From Phyto melanocephala (Eukaryota > Arthropoda > Insecta > Diptera > Rhinophoridae), in the NCBI GenBank assembly GCA_941918925.1, contig OW799234.1, forward strand, positions 95,583,978 to 95,647,977: DNA of 64,000 nt, in the 5' to 3' direction. Both the position numbers and the translations under genes were made by a program. Every line of letters starts with the position of its first letter. Positions within the stretch are counted from its first letter, which is position 1. Below the pieces are notes generated by a model. The model was not told where the DNA came from. It was given only the letters and a program-made list of their open reading frames with translations, and ran no database searches. Positions 23,707 through 35,948 of this stretch are shown one piece after another.

Positions 23707-26530
23707 GTACTTTAAGCCAAAAATCAAGTCATTTTAAAAAAACGTTGTCCTCTAAACTGGTTATTATTATATAATTATTTATTCCTTAAAAAACTCCATC
23801 CCATATTTTTAATAGTATATTTTTTTATATATATGTAAATGTTTATTATAATTTGAATTGTCTTTTGTTAGGACTTTTTTAGGTTTAAAAGTTTCAATAT
23901 ATTTTTTTTAAAGTATAATTTGCATTAATTTAAGTGTATATTTTGTTTTTTAACAGCAGTTTAAAAATTAATGAATGATTGAAGAATTTAAGTAAGAATT
24001 TGGAAAATATACTTGTTAATGATAAATATAACATACAAAAATATTTTTATATATTTTGTACAAATTTAATTTTCAAACTGACCATTTTAAATCGTCTACC
24101 TAAATTGCTATTAATCTTGTTTTATCAAAGGTTTATGACTATTAATAACTGGATGTAATAATTAAAATTATATTTGTTTTAATTTTTCATACATATGTAC
24201 ATAGGTATCTTGACTTAATCCTCTATTAGGCTCTAATAGTTCTGCTGGTCTCAAATTCTTATTTTACAAATAATTATCATTTAGATGCCCAGGACGTTTG
24301 TGCCATTTTTGTATATATGATTTTAAACCAGTTTTATGTTTTTTTATACAATTATTTGGAAACGTTAATTTAATTTAAATCCGAGTACCGTCTTAGGTGT
24401 CTTATAACTACACATTTTTTTATTCAATCATGATTTATGCAATTATTTTTGAAAGCTGATATTAAATTTGATTCCAAATCCGTAACGTTTTAAAAACTAT
24501 AACCTACATACATATTCAGTTTTGAAGTTTAACTTTATTTTATGTTGATTCATTATCAGCCTAATGGAGTGCACCTCGACAACGTCCTCGGTATACCAAT
24601 AAATAAAACTTGAAATATCCTTCTAAGAGCGAGTTTCTTAACATAATATATAACGTGGAATTATATCTTAATTAGTGAATATTGAAATTTATATAACCTA
24701 ATTTTAATTCGCTCTGATGTTTTTGAGTTCTACTTGAAAGTGCTTAAACACTTAAGCTACTTTTGCAATAGTCTATCAATTTGTCTTGGGTAAATCATTT
24801 ATTTTTTGCAATGTTAAGGATTTAATCACTCATAAGTTGTGTAAAATATATATTTACAAAATAAATCAACCAACTTTTAAAAAACAAATATTATTTGTTA
24901 AAAATAAACTTCATTTTAATTTACAATATTAAAAAAATGCATTTAAAATTAAAGGTAAACATTATTATTATTTAAAAAATTTAGTTTTAACATAAAAAAA
25001 TGTTAAAAATACATGTATGTTCATACTATAGCAAATTACAAAAATCTTAAGAAAATTATTCAATTCGAAATTTAATTGCTTTTTATCAATTGCTTTTTAT
25101 CAAAAATGGATCTAAAGTAATTGATTCGTAATTTTTTTTTCCTTTAATTCGTTCACAACCCTGCGAAGTTTAAATAAAAATTGGTCAAATTTTGTTGTAA
25201 ACATTATTTAACATTTTCCACATTTATCCGAATATTATAAAAACACACTTTTGTATTAATAATGTTTATCAACGTATTGAATCGAACTTTAAAGTATTGT
25301 ATGTATTAAAGTAGTTTTTTGTGTATAAAGATTTCCATAAACTTTACTTTAGGTTGCTTCTTACTCTTAAACAAATTTCAAATCATTTTGTATTATATTT
25401 ACTTAATTTCTTAATGGCATATTTTATTTTGGATTAAAACCCTATCGTACAAAGCAAAACACGTTAAAAATTTTTTTTTCTAACTAAATTTATCTAATTA
25501 AAAAAAAACGAAACGTTAAGTAACAAAAAAATATAAATTTATATGTATGTATACATACAGACATTACTGTGTATTTAAGTGATATATATTAATAAAAAAA
25601 AGGTAATATATTTATGAAATAAATTAATAAACTGTATTTTACTTTTTAAATAAATTCAGTAAGAACATACAGGAACTGCTCTTACAGAATCTAGACTTCT
25701 AACAACGTCCCCAGAAAGTTAAGTGAATATGATATGAACAATTTATATAACAGCAGGATGTCAATTTTCTTTCTGTGAAACTACAAATTTTTCTGTTTTT
25801 GTACAATAAAAGCTATGAGAATTGTATATGAAGGTTTGTTTTCAACTCAATCTTTTTCAGTGTGATGAATTTCAATTGATTTCGAGTTGGTATAGTTTTT
25901 TCTATAAAATTCAGACCAGATAAAAATTAATGAATTAGGGAATTAAAGCAAACAAAATTAATAAAATATTGACCGAAGAGGTCAAAGGTGTTTTAAATCT
26001 ATTCATTCTTGATATCAATTCCCATCAAATACCTGTTTGTTAAGTAGCTTGATTACATGTGGTAGAAGAGAAGAAACGCGAAAGAATATACAAAATTTCG
26101 CTGAAAAAGAATGTACAAAGTTTTGCTGAGGAAAAGAGGTGTGAATATCTAACAGTATTTCTACACAAATAATCCCAGACCCTAAATATTATTATAAATA
26201 CCCTCAACTAGAATATCTGTCTAAGATTAAACAACAAAAAAGTTTAATACAAGCAATGGTATTGTACATCGCATTATATCATGCTATTAACATATTCCTC
26301 CTTAACGATCAAACGTTTGTACACCAAATTATTGGTTCACTCTGACCAGTATACTATGTTTGTATGTACATGTTGTGGAAAAAACGAGGTGGGCGCGGTT
26401 TTTCCTCATGTCTCATTTGTTTATGTACCGATTTTTCTGATTTTCGATCTGCTCCCGAATATTTCTGATATTTTATTACCTCACGCGTTGGATTTGAAGA
26501 TCGTTAGAAATTAGGTAAAATTGTTTTATA
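23707..26530. other. Gene-free AT-rich sequence downstream of the 22.4-kb gene
   Basis: The first part is presumably 3' untranslated sequence of the upstream gene; the AATAAATAAAA at about 24598 is a plausible poly(A) signal. No transposon of the families seen elsewhere was recognised between about 23.7 and 26.5 kb, which is unusual for this window. No coding region is supportable. Confidence 0.55.
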
Positions 26531-26534
26531 AACA

Positions 26535-27615
26535 AAATCACTATATTCGGCTGTGTCGAATTTTTGATACCTAACACCAATTTTGTGTACTTTTATAGCA
26601 CAAAAATTATTATTTATTTATTTGTTAATTTTAATACGAAGAAAGTCTTAGGGCCGTATTCATAAAAAATATTTTAGGTTTATTGAATGCTAATTTGACC
26701 AATTTCTCTACATCTGTCAAATAAGCCCTTAATAAACCTAAAATATTTTTTATGAATACGTGCCCAATTTACTATTAAAATATTTTTTTTTGACAATAAA
26801 TTCAATGTAGTTTTTACTAATAAATTCACCTTATATATTTCAATATAGTCATTTATTCTTCTAAAAACTTTGTTTATAGTGAAATTATATGAATTTAAAG
26901 TAAAGTTAGAGTAGGCGTGTCAATGTAGTTTTCATTAATAAATTCAACTTAGATATTTTAATATAGTCCTTATTCTTCCAAAAACTTTGTCCATAGAGAA
27001 ATTATATGAATTTAAGATAAAGCGTTATTTAGGAGGTGGGTGTAAAAGTAGACGTGTCACATTACATATTCCGTGAGTATAAATCCATTGACCAAAAAGC
27101 AATATTTGCAAAACTTGAGCATCGTACATCTAATTTTTACGTTTTATAATGTTTTAAATATACCAAAAAAGACACTGTGCGGTATAAATTTTTGTACATT
27201 TTGATATATAACTTCTTTCGTAATGTATAGATTTGAGCACTTTTCAGGGAAATAGATTTTTTATTCAGGAAATATACTTTCGAAATTTTACCGCTCTACG
27301 TCAATACGTTGACACAATCGCATTTTATATATATGTTTTTCTGACCTACTTTTGCATTACGACCTAAACCTCTGTTCCTAATATTCCGATTTAGCCCATT
27401 TTCAATACCAAACAAACCTTTGAGTCTACTAACTTTTTCGCTTCGAGCTCTATTGTGCTCTCAACTAACGGACGAACATAGCTAGATTTTCATAAAATGA
27501 AACCAGTATTCAGAAAATATATACCTTATGGGTTCTAAAATGGATATTTTGATGTGTTAAACGGAATGACAAAATGAGTATACCCCCTACACTATTTTTT
27601 ATGGGGGGTATAAAA
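26535..27615 (-). mobile_element. INE-1-like repeat, minus orientation, with nested MITE
   Basis: Begins with the complement of the shared hairpin end (TATTCGGCTGTGTCGAA, then TTGATACCTAACACCAATTTTGTG). It carries degraded CGCC/GGCGTGTCA units and ends in the complement of the head (ATACCTTATGGGTTCTAAAA, then GGGGGGTATAAAAA). A palindromic MITE interrupts it at 26651-26765. Its right end lies about 200 bp from the 3' end of the helicase gene. Confidence 0.6.
26651..26765. mobile_element. 115-bp fold-back MITE
   Basis: Nearly perfect long inverted repeat: GGGCCGTATTCATAAAAAAT on the left mirrored by ATTTTTTATGAATACGTGCC on the right, each followed inward by ATTTTAGGTTTAT or its complement, around a short loop. 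It is inserted in the INE-like copy. Non-coding. The duplication is not clear. Confidence 0.75.
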
Positions 27616-27820
27616 ATTAATCTAGAAATTATTAACAGAATTTCTTAAACTTATACGACGTACAACTTCTTTCTTAATAGGTGGAGAAGTTGCAATAATG
27701 AAAAAAAATAAATAAATTGTATACATGTTTAAATTGTTTATGTATTTCCATACGCACAACAACTTATCTTCTTAAAATATACTACATACATATACAATTA
27801 CAAAATCTTGTAACGCTAAA

Positions 27821-29793
27821 TTACTTTTTATGACGTTTACCGCTTTTGCCAACCGATTTTTTACCAAAATCTACTTCGCTAACCAACAAGGGATTACTAG
27901 CTTGGCTTTCATATGCAGCCTTAGCAGACGAATGGAAGTAACGTGGTGTTCTGTTGGAGTTTGAAGAAATTGTTGTGGTAGCTATACGTTTTAAGGCTTT
28001 GGGTACTATATATTCAGGAACTTGTGATAAATGTGGTTGCACCTTAACCGTCTTTAAAGGTTTGTCATGACGTAAAACTTGCAAATCACGATTATTTTCA
28101 TTAAAAAACCCCTTAAGCTTTTCACTATTGAATATTTCAATTTTAATTTCTTTCACACGAGCTTCATGGACAGCAATACGGGTAACAGCACGCCAGGCAT
28201 CTCTGGCACGATAACGAAAGGGCTCGACTTCTTCCATTTTAAACTGGTAGTTTCTAAAAGTAATTTACACTTAGTTATAATATATACAAAATTAGACATT
28301 ATATAATAATAAAAACTAACTTGATCACTTGTTCTTCACTCATATAACCGTCTTTTAAACGTTCTTCAACAGCATTATTAGTTTTCGTATCTTTGATACT
28401 GACAAACGATAATACCGTGCCCTTGTTATTGCCTCTAGCTGTACGGCCAGCACGATGTATGTATGAACTAACGTCATGAGGGAAATCAAAATTTATAACA
28501 TTTGAAACACAATGGAAATCTATGCCTCTTGAAGCACCTGACTCTCGATCGGATTTAATACGCCCTGGATTTTCAAGCATATGTTCATCAGACGCTATGA
28601 TGAAATCATAAATGCCCTGATTAAATTGGTTAATCGTATGTATGCGAATTTTTGCTGGCAGCTCTGAGTTAAGAACGCAGGATTTTATGCTAAATTGTTC
28701 CAAGAACAGTTTTAGTCTGTATAGAAAAGATGTATGTTTTAAGATGTTTACATTATAAGAAAAGTATTTAATTTTAATTTAATACAAACAATCAGAGAGA
28801 AGATTAGTAAGTAAATCATTTAGAGGCCAACAAGAGCTGCCACTTCTTTGTACAATGACAACTGAATTTTCATCATGTTCATACCAACTAATCTAAAAAT
28901 TTATAAACTTTACTTACTTATAACATCGGTCCACTGTGTTGACAAAAATTATGTTTTTACCACGTATTAAACGTAGTTTTAGTAACGCGTATAAAATTGC
29001 CGGCTTATCACTTTCTTCCGCCAATATACGCTGATGTGATAGCTGACATTCTGGTACCAGTTCGGGTTCTTCCAGTTTTAATATAACAGGATTATTTAAA
29101 ATAACATTTTTCATGTTCATAACATCATCTGTTAAAGTTGCAGAAACCAAAATAGCCTGGTAAATAGCAGGTAAATAATCTACCAACATTTTAAAATCTT
29201 TCTCAAAACCAAATGAAAATACTAAATCTGCTTCATCTACCACCAAAGTTTCTAAACGTTTCAAATCCATGGCACCCGATTGCAAATGTGACAAAATCTT
29301 AGCTGGGGTGGTAATTATAACGTCGGGCCTTTCTGACAACAGATGACGCTGTGCTGTTACATCGCTGGAGGATAGGTCTACAATGCGCAATAATTTACCA
29401 CATTTCTCACTCATTTGTTCCATGCTATTGCGTGTTTGTTGGCAGAGTTCCTTGCTGGGTGCTAGCACTAAAGCTGTAGTACACTGTTCATCGGCATTCA
29501 TTTTGGAATTTAGGATTTTCTGTATTAAAGGCAAAGCGAATGCAGCTGTTTTACCTGAACCTGTTCGAGCTTTAACTATTACATCTTTACCTTCCAATAA
29601 CAAGGGTATGGCAGCTTCCTGAATGAGTGTAGGTTCTGTCCAGCCCAATTTTGATAAAGCCTTTATATAACAATACATATCGCAATGTTTAAATAACCGT
29701 GCATTTGCATATTACTACTACTTAAATTACCTTTAGAATTCGATCATCCAATTCCATTTCATGAAATTGTTTAATTTGCTTTTTAGTGGCCAT
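27821..29793 (-). CDS. Hlc: DEAD-box RNA helicase, DDX56/Dbp9 type (four exons)
   Basis: Exons on the minus strand: 29793-29731, 29660-28918, 28716-28321 and 28253-27821, all with GT-AG introns. The sum is 1635 nt (544 residues), close to the usual DDX56 length. Helicase motifs in order: Q motif GWTEPTLIQ (about 27-35), I ARTGSGKT (52-59), Ia PSKELC (89-94), Ib TPAK (139-142), II VDEAD (162-166) and III SAT (194-196). In exon 3 come the strand for motif V (ARGIDFH-like, here SRGIDFHCVSNVINFD) and VI HRAGRTAR. The tail has the family-typical NYQFKMEEVEPFRYRARDAW segment and ends in a basic KKSVGKSGKRHKK stretch. In the family this enzyme acts in the nucleolus on large-subunit pre-rRNA assembly. 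The Hlc symbol follows Drosophila naming and is from memory. All core residues look intact. Confidence 0.95.
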
Positions 29794-29999
29794 TATACAT
29801 TAAACAACTTTACTACTAACTACCAATATTTACTTAAGACAAATTTATATTCAGTGACAAAAATACGCAATGCACGTTTTTGTCCAATGGTGCCAACTTT
29901 ACTTTACACAAGATTGCTAAAATCTCATATTACCCTTCATCATATTGTACGTTGGTATAGTCAAAGCCCAAATATTTTTTTCTTATTTTTTTATTTGTT

Positions 30000-30343
30000 T
30001 TTATTTTTTATTTTTATATATTTTTTTTAACAAACATAAGTTCAATTTTTAATTTTAAGCGGATATAGTCATTATAAAGACAATGAAACATTTATGTTTG
30101 TATGTATGTAATGACATGGTAATACAAACAATTTTTATTGCATGACTACACGTTGTTAAGGGTATATAAGATTCGGCCTGTCCGAATTTAGCACTCTTAC
30201 CCCCATACCTAAACAAGAGCGTTGAGCGTCAAGCGTTGGAGTTTTACATGTGTTTTGTTTTTGTTACAATAACAAAATACATGCAAAATTGCAACGCTTG
30301 ACGCTCAACGCTCTTGTTTAGGTATGGGCCTTACTTGTGTAAA
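30000..30343 (+). mobile_element. INE-like repeat, 3' part, interrupted by a MITE
   Basis: T-rich tract, then TTGCATGACTACACGTTGTT, AAGGGTATATAAGATTCGGC, a degraded hairpin and TAGCACTCTTAC. After the MITE at 30201-30330 the sequence resumes as TTACTTGTG, the usual end. It lies about 200 bp upstream of the helicase start codon. Confidence 0.6.
30201..30330. mobile_element. 130-bp fold-back MITE with 4-bp duplication
   Basis: Long inverted repeat: CCCATACCTAAACAAGAGCG at the left and CGCTCTTGTTTAGGTATGGG at the right. Each arm is extended inward by TTGAGCGTCAAGCGTTG or its complement. It is flanked by TTAC at 30197-30200 and 30331-30334. It is inserted in the conserved end of an INE-like repeat, so it is younger than that copy. 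Confidence 0.8.
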
Positions 30344-30881
30344 TTTATTTGTTTATTTTCCCATTATATATTTAACTTTAAGTATTTGTTTTTTAATTTA
30401 TATTATTTACTTCTTAATCACTGACTAAATAATCTGTTTTCTTTTGGAAAACTTAGCAACTTTAATTTATTTTTATACCCTTCACACAGTGAACAAGTAA
30501 CAGTGCTATATTCGGCCGTTCCGAATCTTATATACCCTTCACAACGTGTAGTCATGCAATAACAATTGTTTGTATCACCATTCATCCTATATAAAATACG
30601 TGCATACGTACACGTTAGAATAAATGTGGCATCGAATCCCAGCTAAGCCAAAACAATTTTTTTTTATTTTATTTAATATATTATTTATATTTTATTATTT
30701 TTTTTTATATTTTTTTTAAATTTTTTAAAAAATTTTTTTAGAAAAATTTTTTTAAAATTTTTTTTTTAAATTTTTTTTAAATTTTTTTTTTGTAGTTTTT
30801 TTTATTATTTTTTTTTCTTATTTTTAATATTTTTTTTTTTTTTGTAATTTTTTTTTGTTTGGTATGTTTTTTACATGTATC

Positions 30882-31373
30882 TGTAGCAACTCACATTTAC
30901 TTTATTTATTTCTTTTATATTTCTAACATCATATATAAACTTAACGATCATTTCAAATATAACTCTGTTTGTTTGTTATAATATTTAAATACTACCCTGT
31001 GCATTTTTGAAAACTTGTTTAAATTTAACGTTTATTTTTAATACGACCCTGTGTTATAAACTATTTGTAATACTACTTATTTTTAATACGACCCTGTGTT
31101 ATAAACTATTTTTAATACTACTTATTTTTACAACTGATAACATGTAAACGTTTACAATTGCTATAAAAGCAGGAGCACTTGTGTATATTTTTCAATTAGC
31201 ATTCTGACGTTCAACAGTAAAGAACATTGTCTAGGCTTATTATAAGTACCAGACGTGCGCTTTCTGCTGAATTTATGAAAATCTAATAAAGTAATTATTT
31301 AAAATATTTTCTAAACTTATAAGAAGACTATTATTTTATGAACAAATATAATCTTCGACATAAGATTTATTCA
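30882..31373 (+). repeat. 5' LTR (492 bp)
   Basis: Starts TG and ends CA. It contains two tandem 46-48 bp units around AATACGACCCTGTGTTATAA (31036-31129). A TATA box TATAAAA at 31162-31168 precedes likely initiator sequence near 31190-31200. A poly(A) signal AATAAA lies at 31285-31290. The gag start codon (31338) is inside this LTR. Confidence 0.92.
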
Positions 31374-31895
31374 TTGGCGCCCAACTTAGTGGCTACGAAT
31401 TCCGAGGAAAAATTTGTTGAGAACGAAGCCGATAAAGACAGCATTACTGAAGCAGGTGAATTTTACGACGCAGCGGCCACTTTTAACAACCAAATTGATT
31501 CTGGAGAAGACGAAAACAACATGGCAACATTTTCGACCGAACAATTTCAGCAAATTTTAGCGGCTATGGGTGGCACAAACAAGGGAGGCTCATTTACTCA
31601 ATGTACTGCTCGCTTTAAGGGACAAAGAGATCCTGCTGCAGTAGAGGAATTCTTGGCTGCCATAAGTGTATATAAGGACATTGAAAAAATTTCAGATGCA
31701 GATGCTGTACGAGGTATGCCCTTACTGTTTGAAGATTATGCAGCTACGTGGTGGATTGGTGTCAAGGCTACGGTGAACAGTTTTGAGGAAGCCAAAGCTC
31801 TCATTCGAACAACATTTTCACCACCAATACCCGATTGGCGAATTTTTGTTGATATTTTCGAGGCAAAGCAACAAAAAAAAAGAACCAACAGATAG
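31338..31895 (+). pseudogene. gag, N-terminal part
   Basis: A 185-residue frame beginning 36 bp before the end of the 5' LTR, so its first 12 codons are LTR sequence and it is read through the primer-binding site. Residues about 85-180 resemble the retrotransposon gag capsid region (FKGQRDPAAVEEFLAAISVY, a central AATWWIGVKA block, then FEEAKALIRTTFSPPIPDWR). The frame ends shortly after a run of nine A at 31873-31881. The gag sequence plainly continues in the next frame, so the stop reflects a one-base shift within gag. That may be a real mutation or a homopolymer miscount. Confidence 0.8.
31375..31392 (+). other. Primer-binding site, tRNA-Lys-like
   Basis: TGGCGCCCAAC begins 1 nt after the LTR end. 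It matches the complement of the 3' end of an insect tRNA-Lys as I remember it over 11 nt, then diverges. The site is also read as gag codons. Confidence 0.65.
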
Positions 31896-34800
31896 CTTTG
31901 TATGTAAAAAAAGGCTTCTGTTGTCACAATTAAAGGTATCTATAACAGAAGAGGTGCAGCTTAATATTGTTTATGGACTGCTGAACATAAACATTCGTGA
32001 TCGTGTTCGCCGTGAAAATATTAACACATTTAGCGATCTCATTTCTGCAAGCAGAGAGGCAGAAATGTTCTTAACCGAAGCTCGTCCAACATATAATAAT
32101 GCCGAAACTAAACAAGAACCTACAATTAGCAATCGGTGTTGTTTTTGCCGCTTGAAGGGTCATAGCATTGAAAACTGTTTTAAGAAGAAGAAAAAAGATG
32201 AACAACAAGCCAATCAACAAATAAAAGAACAGCAACACGTAAGCCTACAAAAGCAGGTGAGTCAAGCACACTCTACGTTAATAAAGAAACCAACGTTTGC
32301 GTGTTATGGGTGCGGCGCACCAGGGGTTTATCGTGCGAACTGTTCTACTTGCGCTAACCACTCTAAGGAAAGTCCTCAGTATTTGTCTTTTAATGCACTA
32401 TCATCAACGATTATTGGTCACTCATTGCCTACAACACACATTGAAATTTTTGGTTTAATAGGAGAAGCAGTTTTTGACACTGGTGCAAAAACAAGTGTCG
32501 CTAGTCTAAATTTAAAGAAAATTCTCACCAAAAATAAATGTGTATTTCAAGACGTTCGTGCAGAGGTTACCTTGGCAAATGGATCCACAACTAAGGGAAA
32601 TGTAATGCATACAATTTGTGATGTCGTAATTGGTGGACGAGTTCGCAAAATAAGACTTGTCTATCTTCCAAATGCTGAAAAAAGCCGTACACTGTTAGGA
32701 ACAGATTTTTTGGAGCAAGCAGGAATCGTTTTAAATATGGCACAAAGGTGTTGGTATTTTGAAGATGAACCAAAAACAAGATTTCTTTTCACAAACCCTC
32801 TTGAAATGGGAGTCTTTGGTATGAATCTTAGAAGCGACGAAAGTTCTCCATGCAGTAGGGCTATGGAGGAAGTTTCTAAATTCATCAATTTCGTTGAAGA
32901 TAAGAAGATTATTTCACCACTCTCAAATACGCCAAAACTTGATAATGATTACTCTCCACATGCTATTCAAAATATATTTAGAGATGCAATACCTGTTGGT
33001 GAGAGAACACCTGGTGAAATATCGACATTATTCGCACCCCCTATGAAAATACCAAAATCCGACCAGGATGCTTATTTGGATGATATTTTCCTCCCATTAT
33101 ACTCATTAGACTTCCACATTTTAAAAGAATCTGATGGTATGGGGCTAACTAAAGAAGAGCGTGTAGATTTGGACAAATTACTTATGTCTTATGAGGATAT
33201 TTTTAAGGAACCAAATGAATCTACTCCATTCGCTGTACATCGCATTCACACCCATAAGAATGATCCAATTGCAGTTCCGCCATATCGATTGTCACCCACT
33301 AGAAAAAGTGCGCTCAAAGATGAAATCAGCCGAATGCTTAAGTTGGGAGTGATTGACGAATGTCACTCACCATGGGCTGCTCCAGTGGTGATGATACCAA
33401 AGAAATCTGGAGGAATACGTGTATGCGTAGATTATCGTGAATTAAACGCTGTCACTAAACCTGATCGTTATCCCTTACCAAGAGTGGATGACATATTACA
33501 TGAAGCTAAAGCTACTAACTTTATGTCAACACTCGATCTCCAATGTGGCTACTGGCAAATAGGTGTACATCCTGATGACCAGGACAAGACAGCATTTGTT
33601 ACCCCATTTGGCATGTACAAATTTACCAGGATGCCATTTGGCCTACGAAATGCGCCAGCTACCTTCCAACGCCTTATTGATCGAATAAAAACATCCTTGG
33701 GTGATACGATTCTATTAGCGTATTTAGATGACATCATTGCCTGCTCATCCAGCTTTGAACAACACATAGAAGATTTAAAGCAAATTTTTCAAAAACTTCA
33801 AGAGTTTCGTTTAAAAGTTAATCTGGAAAAATGCCGTTTTGCTTGTAACGAAGTCAAATATTTGGGGCATGTGCTCACCCCTAAAGGTATAATGACTGAT
33901 CCAGAAAAAGTATCAGCACTACTAGAACGTGTAGCACCAAGAAATGTTAAGGAACTTTTGTCATTTTTGCAAGCATGTTCGTGGTACCGCCGGTTTATAC
34001 CATCTTTTGCCAACGTGTCCAAACCATTATCTGCCCTATCCAGGAAAAATGTTGTGTGGTGTTGGACCTCAGAACAACAAAACGCCTTTGATCAACTCAA
34101 AATATTACTAACATCGGCGCCTATATTAAAACAAGCTATAGACAATCAACCCTTTGTATTAAAAACAGATGCTAGTGGTTATGCCCTTGGTGCAGTTTTA
34201 CTCCAGGGGGAGGGTGAGGATGAACATCCAATAGAATACGCCAGTCGCCTTTTGTCTTCTGCGGAACGGAACTACTCCACTATAGAACGTGAAGCTCTTG
34301 CTATAGTATGGTCCGTCCAAAAATTCCGTGGTTACATTGAGGGAGCCTCAGTAAAACTAATTACAGATCACCAACCCTTAAAATGGCTGATGAATATCAA
34401 ATCACCAACTGGTCGATTAGCTCGATGGGCGCTATTATTACAGCCATTCGACATAAAAATTGAATATAAGCCTGGAAAAACTAACGTCATTGCCGACACC
34501 TTATCTAGACCACCATGTAAAGATAGTCATGATATCGCAACTCCTTGCGAAATTTGTGCGTTTTCAATAGAATTGCCGAGAAAAAATGCAAGTGAAATAA
34601 GAGAAGGTCAACAAAAAGATCCAGATCTTAGGAAAATAATTGATTGTTTTGAAAATGATAGCGAAGACATTTCATACTGGTCAAAAAGAGGATTTGTAAT
34701 CAATGATGGTGTATTATATTGCTACAGCAATGAAGATTCAGATGATGCTCAACTCGTAATTCCGTCTGATGAAAGATTAGAAGTATTGAAATACTATCAC

Positions 34801-35388
34801 AATGACGACACAGCCGGCCATTATGGTATAGATAGAACCATAAACAAGATTACATCTAGATACTATTGGCCAGGAATGCGTAAGGACATCGAGAAACACG
34901 TGAAGAAATGTATTGAATGCCAGAGATATAAGGCAACAAATTTAAAGCCAGCTGGTTTATATCAAACTGTTTCTAGCAACAAACGATTCGAAGTAATTGC
35001 TATCGATTTATTTGGTCCATTGCCCATAACACCAAGGGGATTTCAGTGGATCTTCATTGTAGAGGACATTGCAAGTAGATGGGTCGAACTTTTTCCACTG
35101 GAAATAGCTACAACAGAAGCATGTACAAAAAAACTGATAAACGAAGTTTTTTTACGCTATGGAGTGCCCCGTAAAGTAATTAGCGATAACGGAGCTCAAT
35201 TTATTTCTGCTGTCATGCAAAAAGTGGTCTTTTGTTTGAATATACAACATATACTAACACCAGTTTATCACCCGGAGGCAAATCCCGTTGAACGTAAAAA
35301 TCGTGACATGAAGGCCCAACTATCAATATTGGTGGGAAATAATCATCAACTATGGGATGAAAATTGCCCAGTATTCGTTTTGCTATGA
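31873..35388 (+). pseudogene. gag C-terminus, protease, reverse transcriptase, RNase H, integrase
   Basis: Long open frame continuing gag after the shift. In order it has: a CCHC zinc knuckle (CCFCRLKGHSIENC), a second knuckle-like block in which Val replaces the His (CYGCGAPGVYRANC), aspartic protease FDTGAK with a LLGTDFL flap partner, and reverse transcriptase with YPLPRVDD, TPFGMYKFTRMPFGL and the catalytic YLDD box. Then follow RNase H (KTDASGYALGAVL, ITDHQPLKWL), an integrase HHCC finger (HYGID and CIECQ regions) and the catalytic D, D and E (IDLFGP, SDNGAQF, NPVERKNRD), the last two about 35 residues apart. The frame ends at 35388 because of a second one-base shift near 35360-35366. 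Confidence 0.92.
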
Positions 35389-35906
35389 ACACAACTGTCT
35401 GCCAAAGTACAAAGTATACTGCAGCGTATCTAACATTCGGAAGAGAACTAAGAACACTAGATGATGTCCAACACGATCTAAAAGCTATAATTCAATCGGA
35501 AAACTTTGTGAGTGAAATTACTCCGTATCTCCACACACTTGTAGATGTATTCAAGGAAGTAAAGGAAAACGTATATAAGCAACAAGATCTTAACAAAAAT
35601 CACAGTAACAATCAACGACGTAAACAATATCCATTAGAAGTTGGTTCTAAAGTTTTAGTAAAAACGCATGTGTTAAGTAACAGCAGAAAGGGAGTTACAT
35701 CCAAGTTTATACCAAAGCGAGATGGTCCTTATGTAATAATAGAGAAAAAGGGGATGACATCATATGTAATTGCTCATGAAGATAACCTTACCTTACCACT
35801 AGGAACATATCATGCATCAGCTCTAACACCTGTAATGGAATATTCCGATGAAGCGCTACAACCAGTGCAAATGATAAAACGGCGAGGACGCCCTCGAAAA
35901 ACCTAA
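35364..35906 (+). pseudogene. integrase C-terminal part of pol
   Basis: Continues pol in another frame directly after the break, overlapping its last codons. It contains the post-catalytic integrase region (TAAYLTFGRELRT block, then a basic KHK/NNQRRKQYPLEVGSKVLV region typical of gypsy integrase tails, and DGPYVIIEKKG). It ends in an AT-hook-like RRGRPRKT. The ATG at 35364 is internal to pol and not a natural start. No chromodomain and no envelope frame follow. Confidence 0.8.
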
Positions 35907-35936
35907 CTGATGCCTCACCGGGACGTCATCGGCCTC

Positions 35937-35946
35937 AGAGGGGGAG
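35937..35946 (+). other. Polypurine tract
   Basis: AGAGGGGGAG sits 2 nt before the 3' LTR, in the place expected for the plus-strand primer. Confidence 0.75.
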
Positions 35947-35948
35947 TC

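Noticed and set aside
32591..34022. Minus-strand frames within pol
   Set aside because: Shadows of the retrotransposon coding strand.
35907..35948. Envelope gene after pol
   Set aside because: Only 42 bp separate the pol stop from the 3' LTR, holding the polypurine tract; there is no room for env.
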